A stretch of 10,448 nt of DNA, taken from Obelidium mucronatum. Its lineage: Eukaryota > Chytridiomycota > Chytridiomycetes > Chytridiales > Chytriomycetaceae. Shown one piece after another: positions 1 through 7,463 of the stretch. Position numbers and translations under genes: made by a program. Location of the stretch: NCBI GenBank assembly GCA_025765595.1, contig JAIVFH010000685.1, forward strand, positions 1-10,448, read 5' to 3'. The notes under the pieces were generated by a model. That model saw nothing but the letters and a program-made list of their open reading frames with translations. It was not told the DNA's origin and ran no database searches. Numbering within the stretch: the stretch's first letter is position 1; the number at the start of each line of letters is the position of its first letter.

Positions 1-1183
1 AAGGAACAGTCTATGTTTGGAATGGTGATTCTGGGAATGTTGTGGAGTTTTGTAAAGCTTCAAATGATGATTCAGAGGATGGCGCTGTTGGGCCGCAAGC
101 CACTGTTTGTTCAGTGTGAGTTTTTTTTTTTTTATTCTCTCTACGATTCTTTCACTTAATTTTAAAAAAAAGTCAATGGACATCTGACGGTGGGCACTTG
201 GCCGTTGGTGTTGGAAATGGTGATACCCAAATCTGGGACCTAGAATCCCAAACAAAAATTCGAACTATGCGGGCCATACATCGAGAGTGGGCGTTTTGGC
301 TTGGGATCGGCATATTGTCAGTTCAGGTAAGAATCCGCGGATCCTTCGTTCTTTCACATCATCAATTTCTAAAAAAAAAAAAAAAAAAAAAACCAATACA
401 ACAGGCTGTAAAGACGAACTATTTGGCACCACGATGTCCGCGTCGCCAATCACAAGGTTGGAGAACTTATTGGACATACCAAGAAGTCTGCGGATTGAAA
501 TGGAGAGCGGACGGCGGCCTTTTGGCATCAGGCGGAAACGATAATCTTGTCAACATCTGGGACGCCCGCAGCAGTATACCCAAAAGCACAAAATCAATCC
601 ACAATGCGGCTGTCAAGGTGATCATTTTTTTTTTTAGTCCAGCCATCTTCTCTCACTAAACTGAAGTAATTTTTTTAAGGCAGTCGCGTGGTGCCCATGG
701 CAACTAAACCTCCTCGCAACCGGCGGCGGAACAAACGACAAGCACATTCATTTCTGGAACACCGCCACTCCATCCACAACGCCACTCAACTCCATCAACA
801 CAGGATCGCAAGTGACTTCCCTTCTCTGGTCCAAAACATACAAGGAACTCGTTTCCTCACACGGATACCCGTACAACCAATTGAGTATTTGGGCGTACCC
901 AAGTTGTAAAAAGATTGTGGATTTGGAGGGCCATGATGCGAGAGTGTTGCATGCGGCTTTGAGTCCCGATGGTAGTACTGTGGTGACTGGGGCGAGTGAT
1001 GAAAACCTCAAGTTTTGGAAAGCGTTTGAAAGACCGAGTAAGAAAGACGGTGGAGTTTCTGATGGAGTTGGTGGAGGTAGTGGAACTACTGGAGGAGGCA
1101 TTGGAGGAATGGTCAAGGGCGGTCCGGAGGCGGGTGTGGATGATGAGTTGGTGAATGCCACAAAGAGAATGACTATCAGATAA
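1..1183 (+). CDS. CDC20: Cdc20/Fizzy-family WD40 activator of APC/C (5' truncated, frame disrupted)
   Basis: This gene encodes the C-terminal WD40 propeller of a Cdc20-type protein, which recruits substrates to the anaphase-promoting complex at mitosis. Exons read as 1-115 (frame starts at base 3), 173-326, 405-617 and 680-1183; introns are 57, 78 and 62 bp. About 328 residues are visible. Blades are recognisable from family wording such as [81 protein letters not shown] [10 protein letters not shown], and LSPDGS followed by SDENLKFWK. The protein ends TKRMTIR: the terminal Ile-Arg is the family tail that docks on APC3/Cdc27 TPR repeats, reached through a Gly-rich linker coded at about 1044-1140. 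The wording of the last blades favours Cdc20 over Cdh1, but that is a judgement. The N-terminal C-box and KEN/Mad2 region lie outside the window. Exons 2 and 3 contain three apparent 1-base losses (listed separately), so the sequence as given does not encode an intact protein. Confidence 0.93.
271..483 (+). other. Cluster of three single-base frame breaks in Cdc20
   Basis: The conserved Cdc20 reading passes through three frames here. In the G run at 271-273 the frame jumps from KIRTMR to [12 protein letters not shown]. At 422-424 it jumps from CKDEL to [19 protein letters not shown]. At 481-483 it returns to the first frame at [12 protein letters not shown]. Each break needs one extra base, and two of the three lie at short homopolymers (G and T). 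The total is -3, so the frame downstream is restored. The 78-bp intron at 327-404, with a 22-A run, lies between the first and second breaks. Assembly error, pseudogenisation or a divergent allele would all look like this. Confidence 0.8.
371..392 (+). repeat. A22 homopolymer inside a Cdc20 intron
   Basis: There is an uninterrupted run of 22 adenines within the intron 327-404, ending 12 bases before the acceptor AG at 403-404. Runs of this length are prone to slippage in replication and in sequencing. It sits 100 bases after the first and 30 bases before the second frame break of this gene. Confidence 0.95.
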
Positions 1184-1199
1184 CAGCATTGTCAAGAAA

Positions 1200-1216
1200 A
1201 ATAAATTATAAATAAA
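1200..1216 (+). terminator. Tandem AATAAA poly(A) signals of Cdc20
   Basis: Two canonical AATAAA hexamers, at 1200-1205 and 1211-1216, lie 17 and 28 bases after the Cdc20 stop codon. They fall in the 111-bp gap between this gene and the convergent BRCT gene. No canonical AATAAA was found on the minus strand of the same gap. Confidence 0.7.
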
Positions 1217-1294
1217 TTATCGGAGTATCCGAAAGTACTGGTGGCAACAGTTCACAGTTATATTTTAGTTTCTATACATTACAAAACGCAGAAA

Positions 1295-2816
1295 TCACTT
1301 GCGGCCATCATCACGACGCCTCCAGTTTGATGAATAACTTTCCTTATCGTCTCCGTATTTCCGTTCCTGACTTCCTCTTTGAGAAGATCCGCTGCTCTTC
1401 CAGCTATTTGACGAATCCTGTTGAGATGGAAACTTGTCGCGCCATGATGTTCCAGACGAACGAGTTTCACTTTGACTTGAGGGCCGGGTGTACGGCAAAG
1501 GGCGCTTTTGGTGCTTGCTATCTTGAAGTGGGAGGCGTCTGTTTTGTGGAGGCGAATACACGAAAGGTTTTGTAGGGACCGGTTCCGTCAAAGAATCCAA
1601 TGACATGACTTCAATCTGCGGATTACTAAACGGCAATGCAGGTGGCGCTGGATCAATTTCCATTTGTTGAGGAAGCTTAATCGGCTGAGACCAAGCTTCC
1701 AGCACTTTGTTAAAATTCTTGAGATACTCGTCCGGTGTAAACATTCCTTGACAAGTCAAAGACATTGGTTCAGGATGAAGAAACTTCTCTTGGGAGGAGC
1801 TTTTCAGATAAGCACTGACAACTGGTACGACAAATCCAACGACGTTTTCGAGAGGGTCGCCACTATCCAGTCTTCGCAGCACTGCATCAATGAATAAAGC
1901 AAATTTGCTTGAAAACATTGTTTGGAGCGGATCCAAGTTTTCAATGTCGTTCTTCACGACAAGTACAGCATGTAAGGCATTCAAACATCTGACCAAATGC
2001 AGTGCAGACACAAAATCGGTGGATTGGCTTTGGAATTCCGTTTCAATTAGTTTGGCCACGTGTTTTATGGTACCAATTCCCGTGATGATGTCTTTTGCAG
2101 CACTCAATGTGATTCCTGTTGCGACGTGACGCTAAAAATGGCAGGATGAAAAAAAAAGTAAGTTTGCAAACTAAATGATACAGCTACAAAACCTTGGTTG
2201 AAACTGTTGGAGTAGTGTCAAAGTGCAGACTCTGACTGACAACTGGTTTTACAGGTATGTCGACAGGAGCAGTATTAATAATATCATCAAAGTCGAATCG
2301 GTTTGAGTTTGAAATCTAAAGAGGAAAGTTGTTGTCAACACGGTTGAATGTGTTCCATCAACGAAAAAAAAAAAATGCATACCATTTCAACACATTGACA
2401 AGTTAGGGAATTTGTATCCCCTTGAAACAGTTTGTATAGCTCGAGAATCCAAGTTCCAGACACAGTTGGAATGCCCAGCTCCTTCGCAAGCTTCGATGGA
2501 TTGAAACATTAGATTTTGTGAACACGACAACACGTCAACTGGCTTAACACACCTTTGACTTTGCCGCGTTTTTTCCCGCTGGATAAACAATCAAATGCGT
2601 CACTGGATGGCTTCTCTGCTCGCTCTTGTCGATTCCGTACGCGAAAGAGGCACCAATGGCCCTTAGAATTTGTTGTGTTTGAATCTGTTTTTCAAAAAGT
2701 TACTCCTCAGCTACACTGAAAAGCAGCCGCATCCAAATTTGTAAAACCTCATCGCTTCGAGGTGCTCCTGAAATTGCGACGTTAAGTTTGGCCTTGTGGT
2801 TTGCGCTTTGCTGCAT
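1295..2816 (-). CDS. Single-BRCT protein with helical middle and Arg/Ser-rich tail, five exons
   Basis: The function is not recognised, but the domain is. Exons on the minus strand are 2816-2748, 2684-2553, 2490-2383, 2315-2193 and 2131-1295; every junction is in phase 0 and introns are 63, 62, 67 and 61 bp. The product is about 422 residues. The ATG at 2816 follows an in-frame stop and opens directly into the BRCT domain (about residues 9-100): KLNVAISGA for the first strand, ILRAIGASFAYG for helix 1 and the conserved Gly, THLIVYPAGK for the third strand, and LGIPTVSGTWILELYKLF with the invariant Trp near residue 81. Residues of about 105-145 are a linker containing FDFDDIIN. Residues of about 150-280 look alpha-helical. 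The last 110 or so residues are Pro, Ser, Arg and Gln rich and end WRRRDDGRK. BRCT domains are phosphopeptide or protein-binding modules, mainly in DNA repair and checkpoint proteins, so a nuclear role is likely but unproved. Two introns (2747 and 2192) use weak GTTTT donors. An in-frame alternative acceptor 9 bases downstream at exon 3 cannot be excluded. Confidence 0.82.
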
Positions 2817-2865
2817 TTATTGAAATCTTTGTCCGATATACTCCTTTTTTTTTTAAATTTGTAAA
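2817..2865. promoter_or_regulatory. 49-bp divergent promoter region
   Basis: These bases separate the start codons of the minus-strand BRCT gene (2816) and the plus-strand 196-residue gene (2866). The stretch is AT-rich, with a T tract at about 2844-2854. Such a short gap cannot hold two independent promoters plus two untranslated leaders, so the transcription start sites probably lie within each other's genes or are shared. Confidence 0.55.
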
Positions 2866-3456
2866 ATGTCAGCAAACAGTCCTGAAGCTTCATCGCGTTT
2901 CCGTCTCGATTTGTCCTTCAAAGCTGCTGGTGGTGATGATCCAGACACTTATTATAAAGGATTCAAGAAGCCGATTCTGAGGACCTCTGTGCATCCAGAC
3001 TCTCCCGCGAAAGCTGCCTGGGATGTATTCCAACAGAAGCGGCAGTCATCCATAGAAGAAGGCAAAATACACGCGCATGGGTGGCCAACATTCAAAACCA
3101 TGGTGCATTACAGCTGGAAGCGGCTGAATGGAATCTCGCTTTCTGGAAGTAGCATCCAAGATATTCATGATCCTCTCAAAAAGGACAGCTCACAATCGCG
3201 ATCCGGAATATGTCCATCAAAAATTCAAGGTTTGGGATCTGGCGATACTATGATAATGTCTTCCTCTGTTTCTTTGGGCAACTTGGTTGCGAAAAGCTCC
3301 ATGAAATCTTCGAAATCAGAAAATTACTTAAGCCGAATAGGACGCAGTGTAGAAAATCAAGATAAATATCTGCATGAATGGGATAAAAGGGGAGTGGGAG
3401 GGACGGGCAGTCGGCAAATTCATTCATCAACGGGTTCTCTTATCAACCAGTCATAA
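2866..3456 (+). CDS. Hypothetical 196-residue basic, Ser-rich protein, single exon
   Basis: I do not recognise this protein. It is an uninterrupted frame of 196 codons in a region where the neighbouring frames are broken by introns. It starts at an ATG and ends in a TAA that overlaps an AATAAA. The N-terminal half carries the more complex sequence: FRLDLSFKAAGGDDPDTYY, then GFKKPILRTSVHPDSPAKAA, then AWDVFQQKRQ, then GWPTFKTMVHYSWKRL. The C-terminal half is Ser, Lys and Gly rich and looks disordered. No signal peptide or membrane span is visible. The aromatic, Lys-rich first half is reminiscent of small ciliary microtubule-associated proteins, but this is only an impression. It shares a 49-bp divergent promoter with the BRCT gene. 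Homologue conservation would be needed to confirm that it is a real gene. Confidence 0.65.
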   Translation: MSANSPEASSRFRLDLSFKAAGGDDPDTYYKGFKKPILRTSVHPDSPAKAAWDVFQQKRQSSIEEGKIHAHGWPTFKTMVHYSWKRLNGISLSGSSIQDIHDPLKKDSSQSRSGICPSKIQGLGSGDTMIMSSSVSLGNLVAKSSMKSSKSENYLSRIGRSVENQDKYLHEWDKRGVGGTGSRQIHSSTGSLINQS

Positions 3457-3461
3457 ATAAA
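3456..3461 (+). terminator. AATAAA overlapping the stop codon of the 196-residue gene
   Basis: The hexamer begins at the last A of the TAA stop at 3454-3456. A poly(A) signal this close implies a 3' untranslated region of only a few tens of bases. Confidence 0.55.
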
Positions 3462-3653
3462 AACGCGTAAATTTCTCAGGCACGGTCATAAATGCCGCCT
3501 TGTGAATATACTGGGGGGGCAAGGGGAAAACCAAAGAACGAGAGTTTTGAAACACTTTTTTTTTTCAAGTTGACAATCCCATTCTTTGTGTTAAAAACAA
3601 CAACGGCTCTTGAGATCTTCATCTTGCATTAAATTATCTCCAAAAAACTCGAC
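3462..3653 (+). promoter_or_regulatory. Intergenic region, presumed promoter of the class C receptor
   Basis: About 190 bases lie between the 196-residue gene and the receptor start. It holds a G7 run at 3513-3519, a nearby GGGG at 3523-3526, and an AT-rich stretch with a T tract shortly before the coding region. No specific transcription-factor site or TATA box could be assigned. It is the longest gap between genes in the window. Confidence 0.4.
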
Positions 3654-6600
3654 ATGAAATCCGTCGCTGCTTTGGCTGCCTTTGCGCTGTCGGTGGCTGT
3701 AAACGCGGCACCAGTCAACCTGAACCTCGGGTTCCTGCTGCCGTATGCTCTTGACGATCAACCAGGGGTCACTACAAACTCCTCGACTATCAAATTTAAC
3801 GTCGTGGCAAATGACGCTGCTGCTGAGGTGAAATAGGACGCGTTTACTAATGACTTAGTCATTTTGCTCACCCTTTTTTGTTTTTGCTATTCCAGATGGC
3901 GGTTCAGGACTTCAACTCGCAGTCATCTCTTCCAGAAAAGGGCCAATTTAATATCATCAGAAAGAATAACTGGGATCCAAACTTTTCGACAAACTGGCAG
4001 ATCGTTGATTCTGGTGGTTATTCTGCGATTGCAGCAACAAAGATGGTTCAGCAAAATAACAGTAAGCTGAAAGAGATTAAGTTCTCGAATTCATTTATTC
4101 TAATACATCCTCTTTTATTAAGCCGTCGCCGTCTTTGGAGACTACCTTGATTCTACCACCAGGTTTGCCATAAATCTCATCCGATAAAATAATAATGTCT
4201 AAAAAAAATGAATTTTATTATAGTTTTTCGGCAGAAGTTCTGTCCTATTTCCAGGTGCCTTTCTGTGGAGCAACACAGAAAGACCCGACACTCTCGGACA
4301 AATCCAACTTTCAATACTTTATCCGAATGCAAAATGGATATGATTACGGAAACCATATGCTGACGATGCTTGCCCTCTGGAACGTTACCAAAGTTTCGAT
4401 TATCGTAGGACCAGATACATATAGCTCTGCATGTGAGATAAACGTTGAATTTTCTGTTTTTGATTTTTAAATTGCATTTATAGACGGAGACGATATCTCT
4501 TCAACTATCAGTAGCAACACATCCATTACTGTGTTGGCTAAGCTCATGATTAGTCCAGAAATGCAAATGGCTAGTGACTACTCGTATCCATTGGGTGTGT
4601 TGAACACGGCCAATTCACGGTAAGACTGCTCGTGAGAAATATAAAAACCCCTTACTTGTTTTTTTCTACTTTCAGTTACTTTATTATTGCCGCAGACGCC
4701 AACTTGACCGCCGACTTTTACTACGCCGCTAGGTGCAGTAATAATTGGAAGAGATCTCCGCCAAACTAATATTTCTTTCTCAACTACACAGAGACGCAGA
4801 ATTGACTGGAGCTGATTTTGTGTGGATGGGAATCAACCGTCCCTTTGTTGGAGATTTGGGTCTCCAAACCAGTTTGTACGGTTCAGGCGCCATTGACGAC
4901 TTGCAAGGTTTCATGTGGCTTAAAGACGACTTGAAGCCCGTGAATGACCCAAGCGTTGTCTCATTCTCTCAAAAATGGAAGGCAAACAACAAGGCAAACC
5001 CCACCAAGTAAATATTGGAGGTTTTTTTTTACTAGACTGGAACTGACTAAGGATATGAACCAAAACAAAAGGTACCCACTTACTGAGAACGGAGGAGTTC
5101 CTCAATACGCACGCCAAAGTTACGATTGTGCGTCTTTGTTGATGAATGGTATTTCGCAGGTTGGTTCTGTTTTTTTTTATCTAAGCGCCTTTCAACGTTG
5201 CTGACTGTCGAATTAGGGTTTGGCGAAAAACGCTGGACAGAATGTGCAAAGTCTGATTGCCAGTCAATACTATCAGCCAGCTTCATTATCTAACACTGGT
5301 GGGTTTGAATATTCTTGTTTTAAGTTGACTAATACATATTCATGTCTTCAGGATACAATGGATTGTTGCACAACCCGATTAACTTGGGAATTTACGGAGA
5401 TTTGCTTACGTTAGTTATTATTGTGAAGCTTTATCGAGTTTTGACTCAACGTTTTCTATTTAGCCCAAAGTTGGTGATTTCCATCAACAGCACAGTTATG
5501 AACACTGATCCCGGATTGATCACGGACGATTATGGTAAATCTTTAAAAAATATTTGGTTGAGGAGCACTAAATATATATTTCTTATGAACAGGTTTTGGT
5601 CTGACTACATCTTTTGTTAACTTCACAACTGGTGGTGCCGTCGCCACATACAAGTCTCTGAGACAAGTCGTGTTCCCAGGAGGTGGCAGCCAACCACCAA
5701 ATGATGGTTGGATTCCAATTGTCCCAACTGGTAACTTGAGAATATGCATTATGTAATTCACCACTTACATTTATTTTGTGTCGTCAAAAGAACGCTGGAT
5801 CGACCCGAACTCGGCAACTGCTAAAGCCATCATGATTTGCTCAATCGTTGGACACGTTGTAGCATCCGTCGCTTTCATTGCATTTGTTTATCAAAAGGCA
5901 ACCAACCAGCCAGGATCCATGCCACTCGCTTACGGATTGCTCTTGATTGGAGGATCTGAACTCGTTTTTGTTTCGATGAAGTACTGGCCGGATCGTGAAA
6001 GCTATGACTCGTGTGTCAACTTGAGATACTTGCTCCCAGTTGGTTATGCTGTTTCTTATGGGTGCGGAACTTTTGTTTTAATTTTTTTTCCATCCTGGCT
6101 AACTGACGTTCTTTGTGTCTTCAGTGCTATTTTCGCGAAGCTATTCCATCTTTCACGCTGCCTTCAAAACAAATATGAACGCGCTCGTGGTGTCAGCAAC
6201 TTGTCTGTAGTTTTGACTGTCGCCTTCCTTGCCTCCTTGAACATCTTAATTGCGGTTATTTATCAGTTCGCTGGGGTTCCGTCCGCTCCAAAAATCATTA
6301 TTTCAAGATACGAATTTTACCACGTATGTACACAGTTGAAAAGTGTCGATGTGTAAAATCATAACAAAACAAAATTCCTATCACTTAGACCTGTCAAACC
6401 AACGACGCCAATTTGGGCAACTACCTTACTTACGCATTGTACGCCGTTGGTGGATTCCTCAGTTTGGCATGTGTCTTCTACTCTCACAAACTCAAGAAAG
6501 AACCAAACATGAAGATTTTGGATATCATGTGCAAGATTGCCGTCTTGTCCGGAGGAACCATGATTGCCATTCCCTTCTTGTCACCAGAAACCATGTTGCC

Positions 6601-7398
6601 AAGAATCCTTCGTGTACGTAAATTTATTGTTCTTTACTCAGACTGTCCAAACTAAATGTGAACTGGGACAGGCTTTTGTGTCATGGATTCTTTCTATTGG
6701 AACCATTATTGTGGCCTTCATTCCAAATATTATTGCCTTAATTAAAGGTAAAAAGGATGGAGAAGGCGACAGCGACTTTGACTTGGGATCAGTCATCAAG
6801 TCTGGAATCAACAGAGATGACTGGTCAGTTTTGGAAAGTGGACCTTTGGAAGTCTTGAACATGGGTCAAGTTCACTATCAATCGCGTGGAATTCTCGGAT
6901 GGTCTGAGCCCAAGTTGTCTGATATGATTGTCCACCGCAGAAAGAGTCAATTGACCATTACTTTCTCTGAGGTAGAGGAACCTTTTCACGTTTATATTTT
7001 GTAGTTTAATCTAAACTATTTTCGATTGTAACCAGATTAACTCCTTTATTGTGAACGCATATAACGTATCGAATCTTATTAGCGAAGATCTCCTTGACAT
7101 GACTCGCAACACATCACAGTCTGGAACTGGCGCGGCTACTAAGGGTGACGCCGAGGCAGATAAGAAGGGTGCCGCCAGTGGAGACGATGATTCCGAAATG
7201 GACGAAAGAATTATTGTCATTACTACAAAGAGCTTCAGTGTCAAGGTGATTGCCAGCAGCACTGGCCAAGCGGCTGAAATCAGGGCTCAAGTGTTTGGTG
7301 TTAAAGAAGGTGCACCTGAGGACAAAGGAGCCAGCGCTGTTGGTTCCACCACTGGCGGAGCTACAAGTGGAGTTAGACGTAGTACTGCTGATGGATGA
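3654..7398 (+). CDS. Class C (GABA-B/glutamate-like) G-protein-coupled receptor, 17 exons
   Basis: Exons read 3654-3827, 3896-4061, 4123-4162, 4224-4432, 4484-4619, 4676-4732, 4792-5007, 5072-5159, 5217-5298, 5352-5409, 5464-5534, 5593-5730, 5791-6061, 6125-6323, 6389-6613, 6672-6971 and 7036-7398. Phases agree throughout and the total is 2793 bases, 930 residues. Residues 1-19 are a signal peptide ending near VNAAP. Residues of about 22-475 form a periplasmic-binding-protein-like Venus flytrap: LGFLLPYALDD, AAAEMAVQDFN, VAVFGDYLDSTT, VPFCGAT, FIRMQNGYDYGNHM, VSIIVGPDTYSSAYGDD. Seven hydrophobic spans follow at about 491-512, 523-544, 554-579, 594-615, 646-669, 677-697 and 711-734. Cys553 before span 3 and Cys637 in the second outer loop fit the conserved disulphide. 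Span 7 ends FIPN where animal family members usually have an F.PK motif. A tail of about 196 residues is cytoplasmic. The ligand is unknown; the flytrap suggests a small amino-acid-like molecule. Introns are 51-68 bp. Class C receptors are reported from early-diverging fungi, slime moulds and animals but not typical of yeasts. Confidence 0.9.
6062..6124 (+). other. Stop-free 63-bp intron within transmembrane span 3
   Basis: This intron starts GTGCGG and ends TTCAG. Removing it joins YAVSYG directly to AIFAKLFHLSR, which completes span 3 of the receptor at a family-typical length. The intron is a multiple of three and has no stop in the coding frame, so retention would insert 21 mostly hydrophobic residues and leave the rest of the protein in frame. 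Every other receptor intron checked either changes frame or contains a stop. Confidence 0.7.
6738..7358 (+). other. Cytoplasmic tail of the receptor, possible split PH-like domain
   Basis: After span 7 there is a basic/acidic stretch (KGKKDGEGDSDFDLG), then a segment with alternating hydrophobic residues at about 767-830 (GPLEVLNMGQVHYQSRGILGW, then MIVHRRKSQLTITFSE, then SFIVNAYNVSNLIS). A Gly/Ala/Asp-rich insert of about 35 residues follows, then IIVITTKSFSVKVIASS and the helix-like STGQAAEIRAQVFG. Strand, strand, insert, strands, final helix resembles the order of a PH fold. The resemblance is by eye only and the identification is tentative. The segment spans the intron at 6972-7035. Confidence 0.35.
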
Positions 7399-7418
7399 TC
7401 TGTTTTAAACTCAAGTTC

Positions 7419-7454
7419 AATAAATTAAATTTAGAGCATTCGGTGTTATTTATT
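7419..7454. terminator. Facing poly(A) signals of the convergent receptor and CEP19 genes
   Basis: A plus-strand AATAAA lies at 7419-7424, 20 bases after the receptor stop. A minus-strand AATAAA lies at 7449-7454, 9 bases after the CEP19-gene stop. The two stops are only 65 bases apart. Cleavage 10-30 bases past each signal would make the two transcripts overlap at their 3' ends. Confidence 0.65.
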
Positions 7455-7463
7455 TTTTGCCAT

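Noticed and set aside
121..133. Many T and A tracts across the window as transposon poly(A) tails or terminators
   Set aside because: They fall inside introns or next to acceptors and coding boundaries, with no flanking target-site duplication or element coding sequence.
271..483. Programmed ribosomal frameshifting as an explanation for the Cdc20 breaks
   Set aside because: Three successive shifts within about 210 bases, one before and two after an intron, with no shared slippery heptamer, do not fit any known programmed mechanism.
748..1161. A 137-codon Pro/Ser-rich open frame on the minus strand
   Set aside because: It is antisense to the conserved last exon of Cdc20, and its Pro-rich run is simply the complement of the Gly-rich linker.
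2711..2893. A 60-codon minus-strand frame running past the BRCT gene start
   Set aside because: It overlaps the start of the divergent gene and ends in a stop inside the first BRCT intron; the frame beginning at 2816 gives a continuous BRCT domain instead.
3513..3526. G-rich stretch before the receptor gene as a G-quadruplex
   Set aside because: Only two G runs are close together; four are needed for a normal intramolecular quadruplex.
4195..4470. Separate small gene starting with an ATG at 4195
   Set aside because: That ATG is in the intron 4163-4223; from 4224 onward the frame is exon 4 of the receptor's ligand-binding domain.
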